From: Sphingobacterium nematocida
Lineage (GTDB): Bacteria; Bacteroidota; Bacteroidia; Sphingobacteriales; Sphingobacteriaceae
NCBI RefSeq assembly: GCF_900168125.1
Contig: NZ_FUZF01000020.1
Location: 1-64,000 of the forward strand
Direction of reading: 5' to 3'
Length of the DNA: 64,000 nucleotides
Within the stretch, counting starts at the first letter, position 1; each line of letters starts with the position of its first letter. Below the pieces are notes generated by a model. The model ran no database searches. It was not told the DNA's origin and was given only the letters and a program-made list of their open reading frames with translations. The translations under genes and the position numbers were made by a program. This document shows, one piece after another, positions 1-8,514 of the stretch.

Positions 1-286
1 ATGGACCGTCTCCCTTGGAGAAGATGGCTATGGCCTTTTTTAGAATATCACGCTCTAACTCCGCATCTTTAAGTCGCTTACGCAAAACCCTCAGTTCCTG
101 TTCCTCGGGGCTTATCTTAGGATTGTCCGGGAGAACCTTATTACCATTGTAACGTGGGTTCCTGCGCCATTTACTAAGTAAACTGGGATCAATATCCAAT
201 TCGCCTGCAACTTCTGCTACTGAACCTTTAACAACGCTCAAATCGACCGCCATTATCTTAAATGAATCATCAAATTTTCTATGCAT
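1..286 (-). CDS. IS3-family transposase OrfA, partial (runs off the left edge)
   Basis: This is the N-terminal ~95 residues of the small DNA-binding subunit of an IS3-family transposase. Read on the minus strand it starts MHRKFDDSFKIMAVDL, followed by a helix-turn-helix segment (VAEVAGELDIDPSLLSKWR) and then a heptad-like charged helix (EEQELRVLRKRLKDAELERD) that serves as the family's leucine-zipper dimerisation region. The end KKAIAIFSKGDG is typical of OrfA C-termini. An AAAAAAG heptamer (plus-strand 35-41) lies where IS3 elements shift frame by -1 to make the OrfAB fusion; that role is inferred. The ATG at 286 is preferred to the internal ATG at 253 because the extra residues match the family's usual N-terminus. 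OrfB would lie left of the window. Confidence 0.85.
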   Translation of the reverse strand, partial: MHRKFDDSFKIMAVDLSVVKGSVAEVAGELDIDPSLLSKWRRNPRYNGNKVLPDNPKISPEEQELRVLRKRLKDAELERDILKKAIAIFSKGDGP

Positions 287-343
287 CTCTACAAATTTAT
301 AATTACTTATTAAATCTGTCTCGCATTAAAGGTAGCAACTCCA
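287..343 (-). mobile_element. putative left end of the IS3-family element
   Basis: Fifty-seven bases separate the OrfA start from a TGG trinucleotide read on the minus strand at 343 (TGGAGTTGCTACC...). IS3-family elements usually begin with TG and carry a 50-70 bp leader before OrfA, so the terminus may be here. The other inverted repeat is outside the window and no target duplication can be tested, so the boundary is a guess. Confidence 0.3.
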
Positions 344-1071
344 AAAATATCACTTTTCAAAAAGGGGCTCAAACTAAGGTTGAACTAGCCTTAACACAGC
401 CTAAGACTAAGGTTGAACTAGGAATGAACTACCAAACAACTAAGGTTGAACTAACAACGAGCCTAGAACGAACTAAGGATAAGACAAGAACAAGACAAGA
501 AACCCCCAAGCGTGAGACAAGGATAAGACAAGAAAGTCGTAATTCTACTTCAAAAAATATACCCGAAAGGTACTGCAAAGGTACGGGAAAGGTACTGAAT
601 AGTGGGGGTAAAGGTACTGGAGAGGTACTAGAGAGCTACCAAAGAGGTACTAAGGAGGTACTAACTGGTAGTAGGTCGGTGGTAGGTTATGATAGGGATG
701 GTGGTGAGTCGCAAGTAGCTAGTTCGACTGATGATACATCTGTTATCGTAGATGACCTCCGTATGAATCGATTGATTCTAAGGTCTTTTCGTGCGATCTG
801 TGAAGATTTTAGGGTCAAAGTGGAGTCTATGGTCGTCGGTGATAAAATAAAGCAGCAGAGAGGCTTAAAATGTGTTCTTTCTTTTTCCTTGATGAAAAAG
901 GAAACAAAAAATCAAGGCGTTGAATGCTCGCCTAAGTTTCGAACCAGCCGTCTAAATCTCAAAACCGGAACGAAGTGGAGCTCAGCGCAGCTAAACTCGC
1001 TACACTCGAACAGTTTGAGATTTTATACGCCTCCTGATCCGAAATTCTTAACGGCTGCGCATCCAAAGGCC
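344..1071. other. Long upstream region of the first susC, non-coding
   Basis: The reading frame of the SusC gene stays open through this stretch, but the translation is low-complexity and repeat-derived and does not resemble an exported protein's N-terminus, so it is treated as non-coding. It holds the 11-bp array (362-690) and, at about 887-1056, several inverted repeats: CCTTGAT/ATCAAGG (887-893/910-916), AGCCGT/ACGGCT (946-951/1051-1056) and AAATCTCAAA/TTTGAGATTT (954-963/1014-1023). The stretch from about 860 to 1070 looks to me like an intergenic repeat family of Sphingobacteriaceae; this is memory-based and unverified. No TAnnTTTG promoter was identified with confidence. Confidence 0.5.
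362..690. repeat. Array of about 30 degenerate 11-bp direct repeats
   Basis: Seen directly: motifs recur in strict 11-bp phase. ACTAAGGTTGAACTA occurs exactly three times, at 373, 406 and 439 (33 bp apart), with a fourth partial copy at 472. A middle block is built on AAGACAAGAA (480, 491, 513, 524). A third block is built on RRAGGTACT, with GGTAC or GCTAC cores at 580, 591, 613, 624, 635, 646 and 657. The phase is lost after about 690. The repeat strand is purine-rich. There is no CRISPR geometry, because constant and variable parts together make one 11-bp unit. It lies between the IS end and the susC gene. Function is unknown. Confidence 0.8.
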
Positions 1072-4000
1072 ATGTCTACGCTTATTAGCTTGTTGCCTAA
1101 AGCATATAGCTTACAGCTTATAACTTTATTGTGTGTGTTGTTTAGTTTTCCCGACTTGCTGGGGGCTCGAGCTTTCGCTCAAACCCCGCATCGGGACAAG
1201 CGCCATGTGTTTACACAGGCGGTCGCTCAGGAGCAGTCGGGGTCTGTACTTCAGGGGGAGGTACGCTCGGCTGCCGATGGGGCGATTATCGAAGGGGCGA
1301 CGGTCACGAATGGTAAAAAGACAGTACGCACAGATGCGAAAGGCGTATTTAGTATCACTGTAGATAAATCACATGGATCGTTAGTAATTAAATATATAGG
1401 TTTTAAAGAGCAAACTGTTGCTTATGATAATAATACTGCTTTTTTAAAGATACAGCTGCAGGGTGGCAGCAAAGAAATAGACGAAGTCGAAGTGGTTTCG
1501 ACAGGGTATCAGCACATCAGGCCGGAACGCTTTGTAGGCGCCGCCTCTAAATTGGATAGTACCACCTTTCACAATCAGGCAGGAAAGGGGATCATTGAAA
1601 GACTAAAGGCAAATTTGCCTGGAGTGCTATTTTATAAAGAGGGTTCCGAATTGCCCGAGGTCCGTGGGTTAAGTACACTTTATGCAATTTCAGGTAATGA
1701 TGCTCATCTTCCTTTAATAGTTGTAGACAACTTTCCAATGGATCATCGCTTCGATATGAACAGCATCAACCCCAATGATGTATTAGATATCTCCGTTCTG
1801 AAAGATGCCGCTGCCGCTTCGATCTGGGGAGCACGCGCAGGCAACGGAGTCATCGTGATAACCACTAAAAAGGGGAAATATAATCAGAAGATCAATATTT
1901 CTGCAAGCTCGAACATAGGAATCATGGAAAAACCTGATCTATATGCCTATGATCGCATTGAAATTGCTGATTTTATTGATATCGAACGCTTTTTATTTGA
2001 TAAAGCCTTCTATACAAGTACGCTTAATAATACAACGACACGGCCTGTTGTTTCGCCCGTTGTAGAAATACTGAATCGATTAAAGCTAAATCAGATTGAT
2101 CAAGCCACAGCCGATGCGCAGATCGATGCCCTCAAAAAGAATGATATCCGCAGGGACCTAGATCGTTACGTTTACCAAAATGCGATACAGCAACAGCATC
2201 ATGTAGGCATGAATGGTGGGACGGCGAATGCAAACTACGCTTTGTCGTTTGGTTACAATCAGAACAAGTCAAATATACAGCATAGCACCGCTAGCAAAGA
2301 TTATACGTTAAAAGCAAACTATGGATTCAAACCGCTAAAGAATCTTGAGGTAACTACAGGGGTGTTCTTTACCAGTGCCAAGAGTCCTAGTGCTGCTTTA
2401 CCGATCTTTTCGTCTATACCTTATGAAGCACTGGCGGATGCGAATGGCAATCCATTACCTACCAGTTACCAATACCGCGTTAGCTATTTGGACACAGCTG
2501 GTAATGGCAAGCTACTGGACTGGCAATACCGCCCTCTGCATGAAATACGATTGTCGGACAATAACAGTCAGACCAAGTCAATCAATCTAGATGTAGGTGC
2601 GCGCTATCGCATTATCGATGGTCTAACAGGTAGTGCTCGCTACAATTACCGCACCCAGAACAGCTTTCAAAAAGAGCATAATACGCTAGAATCGTACTAT
2701 ACGCGAAATATAATCAATCGGTTCACTGCGATTACCAATGGAGTTGCCAAGAGCGAAATACCTATGGGGGCAATTTTGAATCTCTATGATTACGAAACAA
2801 AAAGCACGCAAATACGCGGACAACTGGACTATGCCAAAAACTGGAATAGCCATAGCCTATCGGCCATGCTAGTGGCCGAGAAATCTGAATCTGTAAGCAG
2901 CAGATGGGTCAATACTTTTCTTGGTTATGATGATGAATACGAAACTTATAAGAAAGACTTGAACTATAACGTAGCCTATCCAATATTTCAGCGTATAGCA
3001 GGTACGACGGGGAAACTCCCAGAGAGTAACAGCGTCTCTTCGGGAAACATTAGTCGTTTTGTATCTTTTTTAGCCAATGCATCCTATACCTATAAGAATC
3101 TATATACCTTATACGGGAGTGCCCGTAGGGATGGCACTAATTTCTTTGGCGCCACCACCAATAATAAGTGGAAGCCGATGTGGTCCATAGGAGCGAACTG
3201 GAATATAGCCAATGAAGAGTTTTTTCAATCTTCTTGGATTAACTCCCTAAAAGCTAGAAGTTCTTTTGGTTATATGGGGAATACGGTGCCGATTATGGGA
3301 TTAATGACTATTCTATATTTACAAAATCCAGATGAATTTACTGGCTTAATCAATGCTAATATACAGACTCCTCCAAATCCAACGCTACGCTGGGAGGAAA
3401 TTAAAACCATTAATACGGGTATAGACTTTTCGCTGTTTCATAATCGCCTGTCCGGTAGTATTGATTACTTTCACAAAAAATCAACAGACCTCATTGCCAA
3501 TATGCCGATTGACCCAACTACGGGGATAGAAAAACAACAAATTAATTCCGCTAGTTTAAAGACGAATGGGACCGAGTTCAAATTGAATAGTAGGAATATA
3601 CAAGGCTCTATCCAATGGAATACAGGCTTTGGCTTCTCTTATGTGAAAACCGTTGTAACTAAGTTTTCCGATAATGGTTACCGAGCAAGCGACTTTATAA
3701 TTGGAGGTATTAATCCTGCAGAAGGACAAATTGCTTATGGTCTCTCTAGTTATAAATGGGGCGGCTTGGATCCATTGAACGGCGCGCCCCGTGGGTATCT
3801 GAATGGAGAGCTGTCGAAAGATTATCTAGCTATTGGGAATGACTCTGTTCAAAATCAAATCTTTCACGGTTCGTCAAGACCTTTATTTTATGGCTTTATC
3901 AACAATAGTGTCAGTTGGAAAAATATTAGCCTTTCTGCCAATATAGCCTATCAATTGGATTATTATTTCAGAGCCTCGACCATCCAGTATAGCGCCTTGT

Positions 4001-4380
4001 TCGGCGTAAACCGTGTTGGGCATATCGATTACTATAAGCGTTGGCAAAAGCCTGGCGATGAGCTGAGCACCACCGTGCCTGCCATGATCTACCCGGGAGA
4101 CGGCAGGAGCGATTCTTTCTATGCCAATTCCGAAATCAATGTACATCGTGCCGACCATATTCGCTTGCGTGATTTACGACTGCAATACGTCGTTAATAAA
4201 GAGACATTGCCTGACTTTCCCGTTCAATCGATCCAGCTATTTCTGAATGCGAGCAATTTAAATATCATCCTGTGGCGAGCTAATAAACAGGGACTAGATC
4301 CTGATCTATCTTATCCGTCACAGTACGCGTCATATCCTTCTTCCAGAATTTGGACTATGGGTTTTAATATTCAATTTTAA
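1072..4380 (+). CDS. SusC/RagA-family TonB-linked outer membrane protein
   Basis: Outer-membrane TonB-dependent transporter (1102 aa) that would import a ligand captured by its SusD partner. The ATG at 1072 is chosen because it begins MSTLISLLPKAYSLQLITLL, followed by a hydrophobic signal segment ending near ARAFAQ (residue 37); the upstream open frame is repeat DNA. Residues ~57-130 form a carboxypeptidase-D-regulatory-like domain (GEVRSAADGAIIEGATV), ~155-275 the plug (VRGL, LIVVDNFPM, SVLKDAAAASIWGARAGNGV, ITTKKG), and the rest is a beta-barrel ending in ...TMGFNIQF. It has no STN domain, so anti-sigma signalling through FecR is not expected. susD follows 11 bp downstream. The ligand is unknown. 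Confidence 0.93.
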   Translation: MSTLISLLPKAYSLQLITLLCVLFSFPDLLGARAFAQTPHRDKRHVFTQAVAQEQSGSVLQGEVRSAADGAIIEGATVTNGKKTVRTDAKGVFSITVDKSHGSLVIKYIGFKEQTVAYDNNTAFLKIQLQGGSKEIDEVEVVSTGYQHIRPERFVGAASKLDSTTFHNQAGKGIIERLKANLPGVLFYKEGSELPEVRGLSTLYAISGNDAHLPLIVVDNFPMDHRFDMNSINPNDVLDISVLKDAAAASIWGARAGNGVIVITTKKGKYNQKINISASSNIGIMEKPDLYAYDRIEIADFIDIERFLFDKAFYTSTLNNTTTRPVVSPVVEILNRLKLNQIDQATADAQIDALKKNDIRRDLDRYVYQNAIQQQHHVGMNGGTANANYALSFGYNQNKSNIQHSTASKDYTLKANYGFKPLKNLEVTTGVFFTSAKSPSAALPIFSSIPYEALADANGNPLPTSYQYRVSYLDTAGNGKLLDWQYRPLHEIRLSDNNSQTKSINLDVGARYRIIDGLTGSARYNYRTQNSFQKEHNTLESYYTRNIINRFTAITNGVAKSEIPMGAILNLYDYETKSTQIRGQLDYAKNWNSHSLSAMLVAEKSESVSSRWVNTFLGYDDEYETYKKDLNYNVAYPIFQRIAGTTGKLPESNSVSSGNISRFVSFLANASYTYKNLYTLYGSARRDGTNFFGATTNNKWKPMWSIGANWNIANEEFFQSSWINSLKARSSFGYMGNTVPIMGLMTILYLQNPDEFTGLINANIQTPPNPTLRWEEIKTINTGIDFSLFHNRLSGSIDYFHKKSTDLIANMPIDPTTGIEKQQINSASLKTNGTEFKLNSRNIQGSIQWNTGFGFSYVKTVVTKFSDNGYRASDFIIGGINPAEGQIAYGLSSYKWGGLDPLNGAPRGYLNGELSKDYLAIGNDSVQNQIFHGSSRPLFYGFINNSVSWKNISLSANIAYQLDYYFRASTIQYSALFGVNRVGHIDYYKRWQKPGDELSTTVPAMIYPGDGRSDSFYANSEINVHRADHIRLRDLRLQYVVNKETLPDFPVQSIQLFLNASNLNIILWRANKQGLDPDLSYPSQYASYPSSRIWTMGFNIQF

Positions 4381-4391
4381 TCAATACTAAA

Positions 4392-5768
4392 ATGAAAAAA
4401 TTAATTCTGATTAGGCTTAGCCTGTTCACACTATCTTTTAGTGTTCTTTCTTGTCAAGAATTTTTAGATGAGAAGCCCGAGAAATACTTAACGGTCCCGA
4501 CTAGTTTAAAAGACTTACAAGCGATAATGAATCATCGTAATCTGTTTTTTCAAAACAGCAGTACGCCCGAAGTTTTGGCGGACAATTATTATCTTGAACA
4601 AAATGTTTGGCTCGCTACTACCGAAACTGGTGGAAAGTTCTTCTATACTTGGGAACCAAACGTTCAATCTGAAAGATCGTGGAATGGACTTTATAAAAAC
4701 ATGGTGTATTATCCAAATGTGGTATTGGATCAATTAAGCAATTTTAAAGAGTCTTCTGAAAACAAGCTGCTTTATAATACGATTAGGGGAGAAGCACTAT
4801 TCTATAGAGCATTTGGCTTTTACCAATTGGCACAATTGTACTGCAAACCCTACTCGGAAACGGCTAAGACGGATTTAGGTATTCCTTTGCGGACTACGGC
4901 TGCTATTGAAACGCCCTCCGTACGCGCGACGGTTCAGGAGACCTACGACAAGATTATTGATGATTTAGTATTAGCATTGGATCTTTTGCCTCAGAAATCC
5001 GATTTTCCGACAAAACCCAATAAGGCAGCCGTATATGGCTTGCTTTCCCGCTGTTACCTTACGATGCGTGACTATGAAAATGCGGGGAGGTTTGCCAATT
5101 TATGCTTAGAATTGCATTCGGAATTGATTGATTATAATACGGTCAAAACTAATCCCACACCCTTTAAGCGTTTCAATAAAGAGACTATCTATTATAGCTA
5201 TTGTTCCAATACGTTAACTGTTTTGCATAGTCCAAGAGCACGTATTGATACCTTACTCTACCAATCCTATTCCGATAAAGACCTGAGAAAAAAGCTGTTT
5301 TTTAAAGCAATGACGGGAGCTAATGTAGGAAATTTTGAGTTTAGCGGTTGTTATGACAGTGAATATTTTCCCAATGGTGTTTTTATTGGCATCACTACCG
5401 GGGAGATGTATTTAAATAGAGCGGAATGTTATGCGCGGGAGGGTAAAAAAGACTTAGCCTTAGCGGACTTGAATACATTGATGAAAAAACGGTGGGATAA
5501 TACCGTCCCATATCCTACAATTAGTGCTGGCACTGCCGATGAAGCCTTAGAAAAGATCCTTATAGAACGCCGAAAGGAATTGGTCTATCGTGGAATTCGC
5601 TGGTCTGATCTTCGCCGGTTTAATCTGGAAGGACGTAATATCAATCTAGAACGCAATGTAAATGGTCAAAAGTATCTGTTAACTCCGGATGATCCAAGAT
5701 GGGTATTACTTATTCCGGATGATGCCATAAATCGTTCGGAAATGCCGCAGAATCCAAGAGATCAATAA
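4392..5768 (+). CDS. SusD/RagB-family nutrient-binding lipoprotein
   Basis: Surface-exposed lipoprotein (458 aa) that forms the lid over the SusC barrel encoded just upstream. The signal peptide ends in the lipobox LSCQ (Cys near residue 21). The family layout is visible: a helical TPR-like N-terminal half (RGEALFYRAFGFYQLAQLY, AAVYGLLSRCYLTMRDYENA) and the C-terminal signature with LNRAECYAREG, ILIERRKELVYRGIRWSDLRRFN and a final IPDDAINRSEMPQNP. A thioredoxin gene follows 20 bp later, making a three-gene operon. The ligand cannot be predicted; absence of carbohydrate enzymes next to it argues against an ordinary polysaccharide locus. Confidence 0.93.
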   Translation: MKKLILIRLSLFTLSFSVLSCQEFLDEKPEKYLTVPTSLKDLQAIMNHRNLFFQNSSTPEVLADNYYLEQNVWLATTETGGKFFYTWEPNVQSERSWNGLYKNMVYYPNVVLDQLSNFKESSENKLLYNTIRGEALFYRAFGFYQLAQLYCKPYSETAKTDLGIPLRTTAAIETPSVRATVQETYDKIIDDLVLALDLLPQKSDFPTKPNKAAVYGLLSRCYLTMRDYENAGRFANLCLELHSELIDYNTVKTNPTPFKRFNKETIYYSYCSNTLTVLHSPRARIDTLLYQSYSDKDLRKKLFFKAMTGANVGNFEFSGCYDSEYFPNGVFIGITTGEMYLNRAECYAREGKKDLALADLNTLMKKRWDNTVPYPTISAGTADEALEKILIERRKELVYRGIRWSDLRRFNLEGRNINLERNVNGQKYLLTPDDPRWVLLIPDDAINRSEMPQNPRDQ

Positions 5769-5788
5769 TAATCTAAACTACTGATAAA

Positions 5789-7153
5789 ATGAAATATATA
5801 CTGATAACATTTCTACTAATTCTGTTATGTCGTCAAGTCGATGCACAATATCAAGCTTTGAAAATCGGCGACAAGGTACCTGATTTTGAATTTCAGATTA
5901 AAAACTATAAAGCGCCTACGGCCAGAATGTCGGATTTTAAAGGAAAGTTGGTCTTCTTTGACTTTTGGAGTACCTATTGTAGTTCCTGTATTGCTGGTTT
6001 TCCGAAGATGGAAAAACTGCAGCAAGAATTCGGGGATAAAATTATTGTCATACTTGTCAATATGCGGGAAACGCAGGAAGAAGTCAATAACAGGCTAAAA
6101 GCTCGGAAAAGTACAGCTCCTGAGCTAAGCCGTATGCCCTCTATTATAGACGAACAGGCATTTGCACAGCTGTTTCCTCACCGCTATGCTGGGAACTATG
6201 TATGGATAGGTCCGGACGGCAAACTACGATTAAATAGCTATATTCCTTATAATATTCATCCGAAAAAAATCAGGGAGGTACTAGCAGGGAAAGAAATTAC
6301 TTTTTTAGCCCCAGGAGAGCAGTATGGTTTAACAGAGCGCGCCCCAAGCCTGTTAAACATCGTTAATGATTCCAATCCAAATAATTTAGACATCTATTCT
6401 TTACTATGTCCGGTCAACTTAGACTATTATCCTATGGGTGGACAAAAATTAAATCAAAGGGACACTATTTTAAACACAGTTCGAAATACATTTATAAATG
6501 GAGGAGTCGCCGAATTATATAATTACGCATTGCAAGGAAACTTAAACGACGATTGGAAATCAAATGTATATGGCCCTAATCCGAATGTTTATCATAATAT
6601 AAATCGGTTTCGCTTTTTGGTTAAAGACACATCTAAATATGATAACAGGTTAATCTCTAAAGATAAACGAACGGATGAATATGTAACGCGTAGCTTATAT
6701 TGTTATGAACAAGTGCTGCCACAAACGGTAACGACTGAGCAAGCCCTGGGTTATATGAAAGAAGACCTAGATCGCTATTTTGGTATTCGCTATGGAAGTA
6801 AGGTTACTATAGAAGAACGCGAAATACCTTGTTATTATTTGAAGAAAACAAATAATGCAGCAAAGCTTTCGGAAGATGAAATAAAGAAAAAGTTGAGAGA
6901 TTTGAAATACAAGGAATTTACGAATACTTGGAGCTATAACAGTTTGATGAGTTCTTATTTTAGAGCAATAGGGGATTACCCTTATATCTTTCTTGATGCT
7001 GATACGCCGATCAAATTCAGCGCTCTAGTGCCAAGGGACGACGAATGGAAAAAAGAAAGCAACCTGGAAGACTTTCAGCAGGTTTTGGAATTAAATAATT
7101 TAAAACTTGTTAAAGGAACAAAGAAAATAAATATGATCGTGGTTCGAGACTAG
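5789..7153 (+). CDS. TlpA-like thioredoxin-fold protein with long C-terminal domain
   Basis: Predicted periplasmic protein (454 aa) with a signal peptide ending near VDAQ (residue 20). Residues ~25-165 are an AhpC/TSA-TlpA-like thioredoxin fold: IGDKVPDFEF, KLVFFDFWSTYCSSCIAGFP with the redox pair C64-S-S-C67, and a later YVWIGPDGKLR. The remaining ~280 residues match no domain I can name. Thioredoxins of this type often end susCD operons in this family. The role, perhaps handling disulfides of an imported ligand or of the transporter, is inferred. The CSSC motif differs from the CGPC of classical TlpA. A strong terminator follows. Confidence 0.85.
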   Translation: MKYILITFLLILLCRQVDAQYQALKIGDKVPDFEFQIKNYKAPTARMSDFKGKLVFFDFWSTYCSSCIAGFPKMEKLQQEFGDKIIVILVNMRETQEEVNNRLKARKSTAPELSRMPSIIDEQAFAQLFPHRYAGNYVWIGPDGKLRLNSYIPYNIHPKKIREVLAGKEITFLAPGEQYGLTERAPSLLNIVNDSNPNNLDIYSLLCPVNLDYYPMGGQKLNQRDTILNTVRNTFINGGVAELYNYALQGNLNDDWKSNVYGPNPNVYHNINRFRFLVKDTSKYDNRLISKDKRTDEYVTRSLYCYEQVLPQTVTTEQALGYMKEDLDRYFGIRYGSKVTIEEREIPCYYLKKTNNAAKLSEDEIKKKLRDLKYKEFTNTWSYNSLMSSYFRAIGDYPYIFLDADTPIKFSALVPRDDEWKKESNLEDFQQVLELNNLKLVKGTKKINMIVVRD

Positions 7154-7168
7154 AGGAATACATAAAAT

Positions 7169-7202
7169 CCCTCTTTGAGTATTAATCCAAAGAGGGTTTT
7201 TT
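7169..7202 (+). terminator. Rho-independent terminator after the first susCD operon
   Basis: A 9-bp stem CCCTCTTTG/CAAAGAGGG (7169-7177 and 7188-7196) with a 10-nt loop is followed by a run of six T. The reverse complement also has a moderate T-rich tail, so it may serve the convergent gene ending at 7228. Confidence 0.9.
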
Positions 7203-7227
7203 GTACAATGAGACGATCTTTTATTTA

Positions 7228-7752
7228 TTACCTTTCAGCTCTAAATAATAGTGTTACTGTCTTGCCATTGGAAGCGGTAATCGGGTCATTATGGACACCA
7301 GTATTATTCCAATTGGCCAATACGACTTCGCCTAATGCTGTGGGTAAACTGGTAATTGGATCTATAAAAAGAGGCTTATCATTACCATCCAGTTCAAAGT
7401 CCCCTTCTTCAAAACATATTCCACATAATGTTGCTTCAACACTAGGACAAGTTATGCTTGGCATAGCCGCTGCGTAGTTTGCCGGAGTTGTCGCCTGAGC
7501 ATCCGTCGGATTATCCGAATCCGTATACTCAAAACAGGTCTCCGCCAGATTGACTTCGCCTTTTTTCAATACGGTAAAAGAGCTTACTACTAAAGCTAAA
7601 AATACGACCGCTAAAGCTGTTCCTAAGCCTGCGAATCTGTTGGTGGATTTGGCTTCCACTTGTTCCATGTTTTGATCTTGCTTTTCCATGATCTTGTCTG
7701 TTAAATTGTTTAAAAAATTGATTGTTTTTTGGATTACATGTTGTTTTTTCAT
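7228..7752 (-). CDS. DUF6520-like membrane-anchored/secreted protein
   Basis: A 174-aa protein with a ~45-residue polar N-terminus, one hydrophobic segment at about residues 45-62 (LGTALAVVFLALVVSSF), and an extracytoplasmic part containing five Cys (ETCFEY, SITCPSV, TLCGICFEEG). The arrangement resembles small Bacteroidota DUF6520-type proteins that sit beside MauE/DoxX genes, but it is longer and I am not certain of the family. An ATG in good context also exists at codon 22 (MEKQDQNMEQ), which would shorten the cytoplasmic tail. It is 4 bp downstream of the MauE/DoxX gene, so the two are co-transcribed. Function unknown. Confidence 0.6.
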   Translation of the reverse strand: MKKQHVIQKTINFLNNLTDKIMEKQDQNMEQVEAKSTNRFAGLGTALAVVFLALVVSSFTVLKKGEVNLAETCFEYTDSDNPTDAQATTPANYAAAMPSITCPSVEATLCGICFEEGDFELDGNDKPLFIDPITSLPTALGEVVLANWNNTGVHNDPITASNGKTVTLLFRAER

Positions 7753-7756
7753 GACT

Positions 7757-8221
7757 TTATAATTTACTGTTATTACTTTTTATTGAAAGTTGATATCTAA
7801 ACCGATGCAGATATATGCCTGCAATTGCTAAGGCAATCAGCAGGCCATTGAACCAAAGATGCTGACTAGCGGACAGCGTATTGATAAAGCCGCCGCAATT
7901 GCAATAGCTAGAATGTAGCACATACGTGATATAATATAATGCGATTGTAAACGCTATCATAAGAAGGAGCGAGGCATAGAGTCCTATCAACCGTGTCCTC
8001 CCAAATAGCAGTAATGTCGCAACTAGAATTTCAGAGCCTATAACTACAGCTGCAATAGGCTTTGCATAATCTTTGAAATACGGATGTCGTGCCATACTCT
8101 GAACGAACGTTGGAAAATCAACCGATTTTTCAAAAGCGGTATAGACAAACACAAATAAGAACAGGTATGCGATGCCAGTTGATAGCTGTGTTTTAGTCAT
8201 ATGTATCTGTCCTGTGTTCAT
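7757..8221 (-). CDS. MauE/DoxX-family redox-associated membrane protein
   Basis: Integral membrane protein (154 aa) with four predicted transmembrane helices: residues ~13-30, 55-75, 79-100 and 122-140. A Cys pair lies at a membrane face (SSYCNCGGF, residues ~107-113), typical of MauE/DoxX-like proteins thought to pass electrons in periplasmic disulfide chemistry. A second ATG seven codons in (8200) could be the true start. It faces the thioredoxin operon across a shared terminator, and its partner gene encodes a Cys-bearing exported protein, so the pair may handle that protein's disulfides. This role is inference from family and context. Confidence 0.8.
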   Translation of the reverse strand: MNTGQIHMTKTQLSTGIAYLFLFVFVYTAFEKSVDFPTFVQSMARHPYFKDYAKPIAAVVIGSEILVATLLLFGRTRLIGLYASLLLMIAFTIALYYITYVLHSSYCNCGGFINTLSASQHLWFNGLLIALAIAGIYLHRFRYQLSIKSNNSKL

Positions 8222-8514
8222 GTTTTTTTGTTTTTAACTCTTGTAACCTTCTTAACTTTTACCCCATTCCAATTCCATGTCGAATTTTTATTTCAACTAA
8301 TTAAAAATCAGATATTTATATTTGTTTATTTAACTTATATGTTTTACCTTAGTTTTACCGATTATAAATTCATTGTCCTTTATATATAACTATCTTAAGA
8401 AGCCGAAACGTAATGTCTGAAAATCAATATGTTTTATAACTGATTGGTTTTCAATTGAATAATTTTTGTTAAAGAACGAGTGAAAACCAACATTATCAAA
8501 CTAAAAATGGAATT

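Noticed and set aside
362..690. CRISPR array
   Set aside because: The constant part is too short, the period is 11 bp, and three different motif families occupy the same grid. No cas genes are present.
262..1071. N-terminal extension of the first SusC protein by 270 residues
   Set aside because: The extension is repeat-derived, has no export signal, and a proper signal peptide starts at 1072.
7175..7477. Plus-strand ORF of 100 aa
   Set aside because: It begins inside a terminator and lies antisense to the well-supported Cys-bearing exported protein gene.
8201..8389. Plus-strand ORF of 62 aa, hydrophobic
   Set aside because: AT-rich translation rich in Phe/Leu with no family likeness, partly antisense to the MauE/DoxX gene.
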